From: Microbulbifer hainanensis
GTDB taxonomy: Bacteria; Pseudomonadota; Gammaproteobacteria; Pseudomonadales; Cellvibrionaceae
Assembly (NCBI RefSeq): GCF_014904735.1
Contig: NZ_JACZCR010000027.1
Span: 1-64,000 of the forward strand
Length of the DNA: 64,000 nucleotides
Reading direction: 5' to 3'
The notes under the pieces are model-generated. The model made no database searches and was not told the origin of the DNA. It saw only the letters and a list, made by a program, of their open reading frames with translations. Below are positions 1 to 10,878 of the stretch, piece after piece. The stretch's first letter is position 1. Each line of letters opens with the position of its first letter. A program made the translations under genes and the position numbers.

Positions 1-558
1 CTCCGCCCAGCGGAATTCACGCAGCTCCGGGTAGGACTTCCGCTCCTTGAGGTTGTACCACAGCATCTGCAGTGCAACCCGATCGTCATCAATGCCGGTG
101 ATACCGGATTCGGCCCGCCGCTGCAGCAGGTAGCAGAAGCCGTAGATTTTCAGCTGGGCCCAGTGCAGCTGGCGCACGGATTCCGGCAATTTTTCCGGAG
201 GGCAATAAGTCGTTTTGATTTCGTCCAGTTGCACCGGCCGGTGCAGGTCATTCCGCGGGTGCAGGATATCGACGCGGCCACTGAGGATGACCGCCTGCCC
301 CTCGCAGTGGCAGTGTGCCTCCAGCCGGTACTCGGCTTCGCTGCCGGCAGGGCGCTGCTTCTGCAGCTTCTGGTGCGCGCGAATCCCCTCCTGGGCCGTG
401 GGGCCCGCGGGTCTGTCGCTGTGCAGGTCGCCGCTGCGACAGGCAAATGCCACCAGTTCGCCCACGGACAATTGCAGTGGCCCGGTGTCGCAGTCAACGG
501 GTGTCGCCTTGCTAGGGGGCTTTTCCCGTTGGCTGGGAGAGGCTTCCACGGAACTCAC
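1..558 (-). CDS. DinG-like ATP-dependent DNA helicase with N-terminal nuclease-like domain (5' part only)
   Basis: The reading frame is open from a GTG at 558-556 to the window edge (186 codons, no stop), so only the N-terminus is visible. The GTG overlaps the stop of the upstream VRR-NUC gene as GTGA, which indicates translational coupling and fixes the start. The visible part holds GRVDIL followed about 20 residues later by QLDEIKTT, the spacing of a PD-(D/E)xK nuclease core (D...ExK) as in Cas4/AddB-like domains. In gammaproteobacteria, VRR-NUC genes are commonly followed by a DinG/Rad3-type helicase with such a domain. The helicase motifs would lie beyond position 1, so the helicase assignment is by context. 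Role by inference: DNA damage processing under the same LexA promoter. Confidence 0.7.
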   Translation of the reverse strand, partial: MSSVEASPSQREKPPSKATPVDCDTGPLQLSVGELVAFACRSGDLHSDRPAGPTAQEGIRAHQKLQKQRPAGSEAEYRLEAHCHCEGQAVILSGRVDILHPRNDLHRPVQLDEIKTTYCPPEKLPESVRQLHWAQLKIYGFCYLLQRRAESGITGIDDDRVALQMLWYNLKERKSYPELREFRWAE

Positions 559-2243
559 GGCTGTTGCCACTCCACGTGTAGTACCCGGTGCGGTATCTGG
601 TGTCGGGCAAAAAAGGCGAGCCAGCGCACCTGGTTCTGCTGCAGGCGATCACCGGGGCCCTTTACTTCCACCAGCTCGTAGCCACCGTCCGGCGTAAACA
701 GGATCAGGTCCGGCAGGCCGCTGCAGTGATTGGCGATATCGCTCAACAGGCGGCGGAACAGGTGCCGCCAGTGGTCGGCGGGGATGTGCTTGAGCGCCAG
801 TTCCAGCAGGTCCCCTGTCAGGGCCTCCCAGGCGACCAGGGGATTGGCGATACCCCATTTTTCGCGGAAATTCCGTAAAACCCGCTTTCCGAGACTTTCG
901 CTGTCCAGTTCAGCCAAGCGCTGTTCAAAGACTGCCCGCCGCGCCGGATAGAAGTCGGATGTGCGAAAGTCGCTGGGCGCCACCTGAAACGGATTGAAAA
1001 AAGCCCCGGGTACCGGCGCGAACAGGATGTCCCAGATATAGAGACCGAGAACTCCATTAAACAGGCAGTTTTCCACGTAGTAGCAACGGGCTATCTCTGC
1101 CCCGTGGGATGCCTGCTGCAGGTAGTCCGCAGCGAGTAGTTCCACCCGCTCCGGTGCCTGCGGCAACGTCACTGTCTCAGTGGGTGGCTGGTGCCGCGCT
1201 GGCTGTTGCCAGCCGTCGAGGCAGCCTTCCTTTTTGGCGGTCCGATAACCAAAACTCTCGGCGAAAACCTGCTCCGCTTCATTGTGGGGTGCCGCGAGGA
1301 TTTTCCGGCACAGGGCCAGACCCCGGTCGATATCGCCGCGCTTGATGGCAATCCGCGCCCGGCGCTCCCGCGCCGGTGGCCGGGTGCAGCGCCGGTAGAG
1401 CTGGTCTGCCGCATCTAGCTCGTCCAGCCGCTCCAGCTGTCGGGCCAGTGTCAGGCGCAGGCGATCCAGGCGGCGCAGCAGAGTGGTATCCTCACTGTTC
1501 GGGGCGGTCATGGGCAGCTGTTCCGCCAGCGCGAGTATGGCTTGAGTCCCCGCGTCCAGTGCTTCGTCCAGTTGCGCCAGGCAGTCGTAATAGCGCAGGT
1601 GCTGGTCGATTTGTGTCCGACTCTGGAAAGGCAGGTGCTGCTGGTCCAGCGGGTAACTTTCGTAGCGGTAGAGCCCCAGATCCCGCAAGACGTAGTCGGT
1701 CAGGTCCTGATTCAGGTTGCCAAAAAAGCACAGCTTGAAAGTCTCAAAGTGCTCTGCGGCCTGTACCGCCAGCAGAGATTCATTCGCCAATAAAGCGTCG
1801 AGGAGCTCTGCCGAAGCGGCGGATTGCTCCAGCAGTGCCAGTTCCAGTGCCGGGCGTTTCAGCGATTTCGGCAGAGGAGTAGGGCTACAGGCCTGCAATT
1901 CGGCCTTGTTGAACAGGGGCAGGATTTCCGCCAGCGGCAGCGCCGGGTTGCGCCGCAGCAGGCCGGCGTCGACAAGCTGTTCAGCCGCCTCTGGCAGGCC
2001 GGTGATTTCCGCATAATCCAGTTTGCTTGCGCGAAACATGGCACCGGCGGCCGACGGTACACCCTTGCGCGACAGCAGCCTTACGTACAACCGCTGGCTG
2101 TCGATGTCCAGTGTGTGGAAGCTGGCGTAAAACTGCCGCTCCTCGTCCGTGAGCAGGGGTTCATAGCAATCCAGGACAAAGTCCACCAGGGCGCGGAAAT
2201 TGCTCAGGTAGTAATCCGGTGGCAGTTCAACGGGTTCGGCCAT
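555..2243 (-). CDS. VRR-NUC domain structure-specific nuclease (FAN1-like)
   Basis: 562 residues from the ATG at 2243. The last ~110 residues carry the VRR-NUC fold: GLPDLILF (catalytic Asp), YELVEVKGPGD (ExK), then QxxW near the end (NQVRWLAFF). The preceding ~450 helical residues match the architecture of the FAN1 family of flap/crosslink-repair nucleases. The frame is open upstream to 2462, but that stretch contains the promoter and LexA box (2319-2354), so the longer start would lie upstream of transcription. The ATG at 2243 is the first usable start codon after the predicted transcript start. The stop overlaps the helicase start by 4 bases (GTGA). Expected role: DNA repair nuclease induced by the SOS response. 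Confidence 0.85.
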   Translation of the reverse strand: MAEPVELPPDYYLSNFRALVDFVLDCYEPLLTDEERQFYASFHTLDIDSQRLYVRLLSRKGVPSAAGAMFRASKLDYAEITGLPEAAEQLVDAGLLRRNPALPLAEILPLFNKAELQACSPTPLPKSLKRPALELALLEQSAASAELLDALLANESLLAVQAAEHFETFKLCFFGNLNQDLTDYVLRDLGLYRYESYPLDQQHLPFQSRTQIDQHLRYYDCLAQLDEALDAGTQAILALAEQLPMTAPNSEDTTLLRRLDRLRLTLARQLERLDELDAADQLYRRCTRPPARERRARIAIKRGDIDRGLALCRKILAAPHNEAEQVFAESFGYRTAKKEGCLDGWQQPARHQPPTETVTLPQAPERVELLAADYLQQASHGAEIARCYYVENCLFNGVLGLYIWDILFAPVPGAFFNPFQVAPSDFRTSDFYPARRAVFEQRLAELDSESLGKRVLRNFREKWGIANPLVAWEALTGDLLELALKHIPADHWRHLFRRLLSDIANHCSGLPDLILFTPDGGYELVEVKGPGDRLQQNQVRWLAFFARHQIPHRVLHVEWQQP

Positions 2244-2318
2244 GGGGTACTGCGTGTCGCTCGCGTTTGCTTCTTTCGTGACGGTGAGAACGGGGCAGCG
2301 CCCCTGTCGTATAAATAG

Positions 2319-2334
2319 CTGTATGGTTATACAG
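2319..2334 (-). promoter_or_regulatory. LexA (SOS) box
   Basis: CTGTATGGTTATACAG fits the gammaproteobacterial CTGT-N8-ACAG consensus, with TAT/ATA flanks on the inner side. It covers the -10 hexamer of the promoter reading into the VRR-NUC/helicase operon, so bound LexA would block RNA polymerase directly. Confidence 0.9.
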
Positions 2335-2354
2335 CATGTTTGCGGGGTGAACAA
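2326..2354 (-). promoter_or_regulatory. sigma-70 promoter of the repair operon
   Basis: On the minus strand TTGTTC (2354-2349) is followed after exactly 17 bases by TATAAC (2331-2326). Predicted transcript start is near 2319, giving a leader of about 75 nt before the ATG at 2243. The -10 lies inside the LexA box. Confidence 0.75.
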
Positions 2355-2761
2355 ATCCAGTGGCGACCACGCGGCCACGCAGTAGTCACATTGGGGGGAG
2401 TCGCTTGTCACGACACGGCATCGGTGGTGTTTGGACTCCGACGCCGCGCGGTGGGCCACCATTCGCGGTTTGCGGGATTTGTCAGCGCCCGCTGGATAAG
2501 TAGGGCGACATATTCCGCGGTTAGAAAAATACCGCGTCAGGTTTGACGAGGATTCTGCCTTAAGCTCAAGCCGACAGTATATTGATACTGGACGCTATAT
2601 ATTGGGGCCAGTTTTTCATCGGTGGCCGCAAGCTCAACCGGGATTCCGGTGGAGTCTGAGGCAATGAATGCCACAAGATTGGGAAAAGCTCTATTGCCCC
2701 CTGCGCCATGCAAAATGCGGGAAGCTACTAATGAACTGAAGGTGGCCGATGTAAATTGAAG
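2355..2761. other. intergenic region between the divergent repair operon and the membrane-protein gene
   Basis: No convincing gene here. The minus-strand frame that crosses it up to 2462 lies upstream of the repair promoter. An inverted repeat, CAGTAT-ATTG-ATACTG at 2575-2590, is followed by AT-rich TATATATT (about 2596-2603), which could serve as operator and -10 for the plus-strand gene. I could not place a good -35. Confidence 0.4.
2575..2590. promoter_or_regulatory. perfect inverted repeat, possible operator
   Basis: CAGTAT/ATACTG arms of 6 bases around ATTG, about 170 bases upstream of the membrane-protein gene. The binding protein is unknown. Confidence 0.35.
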
Positions 2762-3502
2762 ATGGATTTATTTGCTCCGCTTTTAACGATACTACTGCTC
2801 TGCGGCATCAATTTTACGTTGCCCAGATGGCGTATTTTCCAGCGGGAAAGTCCGCCCGCGATTCTCAGTGTCTCTGCGGGGACAGGGCTGGCCTATGTGT
2901 TTCTGGAAATGATGCCCAAGCTGGCGAAAATACAACAATTAACGCTGCTACCCGAATACGGCTCTATATTCCCGCTACAAAATCATGCCTACCTGGCGGC
3001 GCTGGCTGGATTCATTATCTTTTTCCTGCTTGCCAAGAGGGATCTGCAAGGCGACGAGGAAAGTAGCGACGCGGCATGGTCCAGGGCGACGGTCGTGTTG
3101 GCTGCTTTCTTTGCGCTATACAATGCACAGGTTGGATTTTTCCTTGGCGATTGGGAGTCCTCAGGGCTGTTGAGCCAGTCATTGGTGGCGGCAGTTTTCG
3201 GCCTGCATATCATGGGCCTGGACTACCACTTGTGGCACCATTACCCAGTACACTATGTACGCCATTTCCGGGGCCTCTTTTGCCTTTTTATGCTGCTGGG
3301 CTGGCTGGGTGCAGTGCTGACCCATGAACTTTATGGGCTAATGATGATAACCACGCAGTTTATTACCGGTGCAATTATCGTCATGGCTATCCGTGCAGAA
3401 TTGCCTGCTAAAGAGAATACCCATATCCCGCTGTTCTTGAGCTCCGTAGCCATCACTTCCTGCGTGATTCTCGTACTCCAGGCGCGCCTGCTTGACGCCT
3501 AG
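2762..3502 (+). CDS. multi-pass integral membrane protein of unknown function
   Basis: 246 residues from ATG 2762; a TTG at 2756 in the same frame is an equally possible start. Roughly seven hydrophobic segments alternate with short loops. Conserved-looking features are SAGTGLAYVFLEMMPKLA near residue 38 and a histidine-rich loop, HLWHHYPVHYVRHF, around residue 160. The His cluster next to a membrane segment could bind metal or haem, but I do not recognise a characterised family. It lies 171 bases upstream of gap on the same strand. Conserved placement next to an N-ATPase operon would be the main functional hint. Confidence 0.7.
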   Translation: MDLFAPLLTILLLCGINFTLPRWRIFQRESPPAILSVSAGTGLAYVFLEMMPKLAKIQQLTLLPEYGSIFPLQNHAYLAALAGFIIFFLLAKRDLQGDEESSDAAWSRATVVLAAFFALYNAQVGFFLGDWESSGLLSQSLVAAVFGLHIMGLDYHLWHHYPVHYVRHFRGLFCLFMLLGWLGAVLTHELYGLMMITTQFITGAIIVMAIRAELPAKENTHIPLFLSSVAITSCVILVLQARLLDA

Positions 3503-3673
3503 TTTCAATGGCTTGCGCTGCCAGCAGTGTGTTAATCCCGCGAGACAGGATCCCTTCACAGTCCTGCCGATTCTAGTCAGGCGGCTATAAGCACTTGTTT
3601 ATCCGGCCTGGCCGTGTGAATCCACCGCTGTGTTTCTATCCTAGAGGAATCCATTCCATTGAAGTGAAATCCA

Positions 3674-4672
3674 ATGAAACGCGTTGCCATCAATGGCCTC
3701 GGTCGTATCGGCAGACTGCTGTTGCGCCGCTACCTCCAGGGAGACTACAAGCGCTTTACCCTGGTCGCAGCCAACGAGCCCATGTCCTCGGAAAACCTGC
3801 TCTATCTGCTCAAGTACGATTCGGTACACGGGAGGCTGGAGCGAGATGTCTCCATCGAAAAGGGAAAACTGCACCTGGACAAATTGGAGCTTTCCCTGTC
3901 TTCCGAGATGAGTCCGGAAAAGCTCCCCTGGGACGATGAGGGCATCGACGTGGTCATCGAGTGCAGCGGGCACTTTACCAAGCGCGCCGCTGCAGCCAAG
4001 CACCTCGAAGCCGGTGCCCGTCGGGTATTGATCAGTGCGCCGTCGCCAGACGCGGATATCATGCTGGTGATGGGCGTCAACGAAACCGATTTCGAGCCGG
4101 ATCTCCACCACGTTATTTCCAATGCCTCCTGCACCACCAACTCCCTGGCGCCGGCACTGAAAATCCTGGATGACAACTTTGGCATTGAGCAGGCCCTTGT
4201 CACCACCATTCACGCCTATACGGCCAGCCAGAGTGTCGTGGATCAGCCTGCAGGGAAGAAAATCCGCGGCCGTGCTGCGGCGGTCAACATGATTCCCACC
4301 GGTACGGGTGCCGATGCCGCGACGGTCGCGATATTGCCCCAGCTAAAGGACCGCCTGAGTGCGTTGGCGGTGCGGGTACCAGTGGCGGACGGCTCCCTCA
4401 CCGATATCTCTGCGCAGTTGAAGACCGGCAGCAATGCTGAAGAAATCAACCGTGTGTTCAAGGCCGCTGCCGCGGGCGAACTGAGCGGCATACTGGACTA
4501 CAGCGAAGAGGAGCTGGTTTCCTCCGACATCATCGGCAACCCGCACTCCGGCATCGTGCACGGCCTTTCCACCCGGACCCAGGGAAACCTCGCCAAGGTC
4601 CAGGTCTGGTATGACAACGAGTATGGCTACGCCTGCCGCTGTCTGGACCTGCTGGAGCAGGTGCTGCTGTAG
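3674..4672 (+). CDS. gap: glyceraldehyde-3-phosphate dehydrogenase, type I
   Basis: 332 residues, the normal length. It starts with the Rossmann motif INGLGRIGR (6-14). Catalytic Cys153 sits in SNASCTTNS and His180 in TTIHAYTAS; KYDSVHGR and the C-terminal WYDNEYGY are typical. Reaction: glyceraldehyde-3-P + NAD(P)+ + Pi to 1,3-bisphosphoglycerate. Two deviations: the residue after Asn34, usually Asp in NAD-specific GAPDH, is Glu (ANEP), and the second Cys of CTTNC is Ser. The related erythrose-4-phosphate dehydrogenase also has Glu at the first position, so substrate and cofactor are not certain. Only 17 bases separate it from atpD, so it is probably the first gene of the N-ATPase transcript. 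Confidence 0.92.
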   Translation: MKRVAINGLGRIGRLLLRRYLQGDYKRFTLVAANEPMSSENLLYLLKYDSVHGRLERDVSIEKGKLHLDKLELSLSSEMSPEKLPWDDEGIDVVIECSGHFTKRAAAAKHLEAGARRVLISAPSPDADIMLVMGVNETDFEPDLHHVISNASCTTNSLAPALKILDDNFGIEQALVTTIHAYTASQSVVDQPAGKKIRGRAAAVNMIPTGTGADAATVAILPQLKDRLSALAVRVPVADGSLTDISAQLKTGSNAEEINRVFKAAAAGELSGILDYSEEELVSSDIIGNPHSGIVHGLSTRTQGNLAKVQVWYDNEYGYACRCLDLLEQVLL

Positions 4673-4689
4673 TGGCAGGGCCGGTGTGA

Positions 4690-6475
<1,786 letters not shown>

Positions 6476-6476
<1 letters not shown>

Positions 6477-6754
6477 TGGAGCGAAACGACAGGGGTAAAC
6501 AGCTGCGTAAAAAGGTGGAGCGCCAGGCCAGGCGTATGCAACGGGCCGAGCGCGAGCGCCCGACGCTGATCGCGCAGACCATCTATCTCGGCACGCTCGG
6601 TCTGGTATTCGTGCTGCCGGTTGTGGGTGGCGCCTATCTCGGGCAATGGCTCGACGACCTCGTGGCCGGTTATTCCACCCGCTGGACCTTGAGCCTGATT
6701 CTTGTCGGTGTGGCGGTAGGGGCCATCAATGTCTATCTGTTGATCAGGGAGTAG
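6476..6754 (+). CDS. atpQ: N-ATPase small membrane subunit AtpQ (AtpI/gene 1-like)
   Basis: 92 residues from ATG 6476, coupled to atpC by TAATG and preceded by a GGGAGG ribosome site; a longer frame from 6449 would overlap atpC needlessly. A basic, Arg-rich N-terminus (about 35 residues) is followed by two membrane helices (TIYLGTLGLVFVLPVVGGAYLG and LSLILVGVAVGAINVYLLI). This matches the AtpI/gene-1 family called AtpQ in N-ATPase operons, implicated in assembly or ion handling. The usual neighbour AtpR (three helices) is absent: atpB follows after 0-3 bases. Confidence 0.8.
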
Positions 6755-6757
6755 TTG

Positions 6758-7724
<967 letters not shown>

Positions 7725-7740
7725 AGTACAGGGGGCGGGC

Positions 7741-8496
7741 ATGGAACTGAACTGGTCAACCTTCCTGCTGGAAATCCTCAATTTTCTCGTGCTGGTATGG
7801 ATACTGAAGCGCTTTTTCTACAAGCCGCTGCAAGAGGTCATTGCACGCCGACAACAGGAAATAGAAGCGCGCGTGGCCGAAGCGGAAAAAATGCGGAGCG
7901 ACGCACAGCAGTTACAGCAACAATATGAGGGCCGCCAGGCGGGCTGGGAAAACGAGCGCCAGCAGGCACGCGAAGTTCTGCAAAAGGAAATAAAGGACAC
8001 GCGCGCCCGGCTGGAGGACGAATTGCAGGAATCGCTGCAGCAGCAACGTCAGAGGGCGGAAGTGGTGGCGCAGCGCCAGCGCAGGGAACAGCTGCGACAG
8101 CTGGAACAGCAGGCGGTGGAGCAAGGCGGAGAATTTGCCGCGCGGCTGTTGCAGCAGAGCGCCGGGCCGGATCTGGAATCGCGCCTGCTGGCACTGTTGC
8201 TCGATTCGCTCGGCAAGGTATCGACGGAACAGCTGAATGAACTGCGCGAAGCGGCGCAGAAAAATGCGCAGGTGGTGGAAGTGGCGAGCGCTTTTCCCTT
8301 GCCCTCGCACCAGCGCGATGAGATAGCCAGCGCGCTCGCGGAACTACTCGAGGGACAGGTGGACTGCCATTTTGTCGAGGCACCGGAGCTGATTGCCGGT
8401 CTGCGCATCGCGATCGGTGCCTGGGTGCTCGGCGCCAATGTGCGCGATGAACTGCACGGTTTCAGCCAGCTCGAGAGCACATCTGCCAATGATTGA
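7741..8496 (+). CDS. atpF: N-ATPase subunit b with delta-like C-terminal domain
   Basis: 251 residues, well above the ~160 of ordinary b. One N-terminal membrane helix (LLEILNFLVLVWILKRFFY), then a long charged coiled coil (about 45-130). The C-terminal ~100 residues end in APELIAGLRIAIGAWVLGANVRDEL, which resembles the end of subunit delta/OSCP. There is no separate atpH, so this is the b-delta fusion expected for N-ATPases: the peripheral stalk in one chain. Confidence 0.88.
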   Translation: MELNWSTFLLEILNFLVLVWILKRFFYKPLQEVIARRQQEIEARVAEAEKMRSDAQQLQQQYEGRQAGWENERQQAREVLQKEIKDTRARLEDELQESLQQQRQRAEVVAQRQRREQLRQLEQQAVEQGGEFAARLLQQSAGPDLESRLLALLLDSLGKVSTEQLNELREAAQKNAQVVEVASAFPLPSHQRDEIASALAELLEGQVDCHFVEAPELIAGLRIAIGAWVLGANVRDELHGFSQLESTSAND

Positions 8497-8499
8497 CGT

Positions 8500-9975
8500 A
8501 TGAACAGTGATTTACTGCAGCGTCGCGCCGAGTGGCTGAAACACTACCGCCCGCGGATGCGCATCCGCGAGCGCGGCCGGCTGGTGTCGGTCGGCGACGG
8601 CATCGCCTGGGTCGACGGACTGCCCGGCGCGGCAATGGATGACCTGCTCGAATTCGCCGATGGCAGCCGCGGGCTGGTGTTCGATCTTACCGGTGGCCTG
8701 GTCGGCGCTGTGCTGTTGACGGAAACTGCAAAACTCACTGCCGGTGCCGTTGCGCGCCTGTTGCCGAAGCCCCTGGGTATCGGTGTGGGCGATGAATTAT
8801 TGGGGCGGGTAATCGATCCATTGGGCCAGCCGCTGGATGGTGGCGCCCCGATTGAGAGTACCGCCTGGCGACGGCTGGAAGTCGCAGCGCCGGCGATTAT
8901 CCAGCGCGACTTTGTCAATGAGCCGCTGTACACCGGCAACAAGGTCCTGGACACCATGATCCCGATCGGTCGTGGACAGCGCCAGCTGTTGATTGGCGAT
9001 GAGGGGCTGGGGCGCAGCTCACTGGCGCTGGACACGGTGGTCAACCAGCGCGGACAGGATGTGTACTGCATTTACGTGCTGATCGGGCAGAAGCGCTCGG
9101 CAGTCGTGGATGTCCTCGGCTTACTGCGCGACTACGGCGCGCTGGATTACACCGTGCTGGTGGTCGCCGAGGCCAGCGCGCTGCCGGGGCTGCAACACCT
9201 GGCTCCCTTTGCCGGCTGCAGCATCGCCGAATACTGGATGCGCCGAGGCCGGGATACGCTGGTAGTCTACGACGATCTCTCCACCCACGCGAAAACCTAC
9301 CGGGAACTCTCGCTGTTACTGCGCCGCCCACCGGGGCGCGAAGCCTACCCGGGCGATATCTTTTCTGTGCACGCGCGTTTGCTGGAGCGGGCCACCTGCC
9401 TGAACCCGCAGGAAGGCGGCGGCAGTATGACTGCGCTGCCGATTATCGAGACTCAGCAGGGCGAGATTGCCGCCTACATCCCCACCAACCTGATTTCCAT
9501 TACCGACGGCCAGGTCTACCTCGATCGCGAGCTGTTTGCCGCAGGATTTCGCCCGGCTATTGATATTGGCAAATCGGTGTCGCGTATTGGTGGACGTGCG
9601 CAACACCCGGCGATCAAGCGCGAAGCGGGGCGCATGAAACTCGATTACCTGCAGTTTCTCGAGCTGGAGATTTTCACCCGCTTCGGCGCCCGGCTGGAGG
9701 CCAGCATGGAGCGGGCCATTCGCCGCGGTCGCGTGCTGCGGGAAATTCTCAAACAGGAGCGATTGAGGCCGCTGCCGATTGAGTTCCAGTTGGCGTGGAT
9801 GCTGGCTTTTAACGACGGGCTGCTGGACGAGGTGGAGCTGGATGAAGTCCCGCGACTGCTGGCGCAATTGCAACGACAGGTCGAGGCCGGCGAAATCAGC
9901 CTGGACGACGGGCGTGATCGCTGCAGCGCGCAGGTGCGCGACTGGCTTGCCAGCGCCGAGCGGACAACACAGTGA
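8500..9975 (+). CDS. atpA: N-ATPase subunit alpha, with Walker A lysine replaced by arginine
   Basis: 491 residues with the normal N-terminal barrel ([15 protein letters not shown]), nucleotide-binding and C-terminal domains. The P-loop reads [12 protein letters not shown] (166-177) where F-type alpha normally has GDRQTGKTALAI, so the phosphate-binding Lys is Arg172. Alpha sites are non-catalytic, so turnover may survive, but nucleotide-dependent regulation may differ. Other motifs are intact: [30 protein letters not shown] and [20 protein letters not shown]. It overlaps atpG as GTGA. Confidence 0.95.
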   Translation: MNSDLLQRRAEWLKHYRPRMRIRERGRLVSVGDGIAWVDGLPGAAMDDLLEFADGSRGLVFDLTGGLVGAVLLTETAKLTAGAVARLLPKPLGIGVGDELLGRVIDPLGQPLDGGAPIESTAWRRLEVAAPAIIQRDFVNEPLYTGNKVLDTMIPIGRGQRQLLIGDEGLGRSSLALDTVVNQRGQDVYCIYVLIGQKRSAVVDVLGLLRDYGALDYTVLVVAEASALPGLQHLAPFAGCSIAEYWMRRGRDTLVVYDDLSTHAKTYRELSLLLRRPPGREAYPGDIFSVHARLLERATCLNPQEGGGSMTALPIIETQQGEIAAYIPTNLISITDGQVYLDRELFAAGFRPAIDIGKSVSRIGGRAQHPAIKREAGRMKLDYLQFLELEIFTRFGARLEASMERAIRRGRVLREILKQERLRPLPIEFQLAWMLAFNDGLLDEVELDEVPRLLAQLQRQVEAGEISLDDGRDRCSAQVRDWLASAERTTQ

Positions 9976-10829
9976 GCCGTCGGCGCGCGCTGCAGCACCA
10001 GTGGCAGAAGCTCAGCGAGGCGCGGGAAATCGTCTCGTCGATGAAATCCCTGGCATTTATGGAGACGCGCAGGCTGGCCCGCTTCGTCGATATTCAGCGC
10101 CAGGCAGTCCTGACCATGGAAGAGGCGGCGGCGGACTTTCTCGCTGCTTACCCGGATGTGCTACCCCGGGCGCAGTTGGGGCGTCGCGTATTCCTGCTAC
10201 TGGGTTCGGAGCGCGGCTTTTGCGGCAACTTCAATGAAGCCCTGGTACACGCGCTGGAGCCAAAGCTGCGCGAACCCGGCGGAGAAACGGCGGGCATCGT
10301 TGCCTGCGGCCAGAAGTTGTGCGCCAAACTGGAGGGCCACCCGCAACTGTTAACCGGACTGGATGGCGCCGCAGTCGGTGACGAGATGGACTCTGTCCTC
10401 ATCCGGTTAACAAAAGTGCTCGGCGAGCTGCAGCAACGGGAGGGCGCGATCGCGCTCAGCGTGCTGCACCACGATATGGAACAGGAGGAAGTCGTCACGC
10501 GAGAGCTGCTGCCGCCTTTCGGCGCGCTCGATCCTCCCCAGCACGCGGGCGGCTACCCGCCGCAACTGAACCTGACCCCGCCGGAATTCCTGCTGGAGCT
10601 GGTCGACCAGTACCTGTTTGCCGCGCTGCAGGAAATCCTCACGCTCTCCCTGATGGCGGAAAACAATCGGCGCCTGCACCATCTGGAGGGCGCGGTTCAC
10701 TACCTCGATGACAACCTGGAGTCACTGCGGCGCAAGAGCAACCAGGTGCGCCAGGAACAGATCACCGAGGAGATAGAAGTGATCCTGTTGAGCGTGGAGA
10801 GCGCGGTTCCGCCAGTGGAAGAGGAGTGA
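9972..10829 (+). CDS. atpG: N-ATPase subunit gamma
   Basis: 285 residues from a GTG overlapping the atpA stop. N-terminal helix ([23 protein letters not shown]), the [14 protein letters not shown] segment typical of gamma, and a C-terminal helix ([15 protein letters not shown]...[19 protein letters not shown]) that forms the rotor shaft with the first helix. Last gene of the operon; about 50 bases separate it from the convergent metal ATPase. I see no strong intrinsic terminator in that gap. Confidence 0.93.
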   Translation: MSRRRALQHQWQKLSEAREIVSSMKSLAFMETRRLARFVDIQRQAVLTMEEAAADFLAAYPDVLPRAQLGRRVFLLLGSERGFCGNFNEALVHALEPKLREPGGETAGIVACGQKLCAKLEGHPQLLTGLDGAAVGDEMDSVLIRLTKVLGELQQREGAIALSVLHHDMEQEEVVTRELLPPFGALDPPQHAGGYPPQLNLTPPEFLLELVDQYLFAALQEILTLSLMAENNRRLHHLEGAVHYLDDNLESLRRKSNQVRQEQITEEIEVILLSVESAVPPVEEE

Positions 10830-10878
10830 GCCGTGGCTATGTTGTTGTCTATCTTCTCCGCCGATGAGCGCGATCTCA

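Noticed and set aside
2244-2462. N-terminal extension of the VRR-NUC protein
   Set aside because: It contains the LexA box and -10 of the operon's own promoter, so it would not be transcribed; the segment also has no family similarity.
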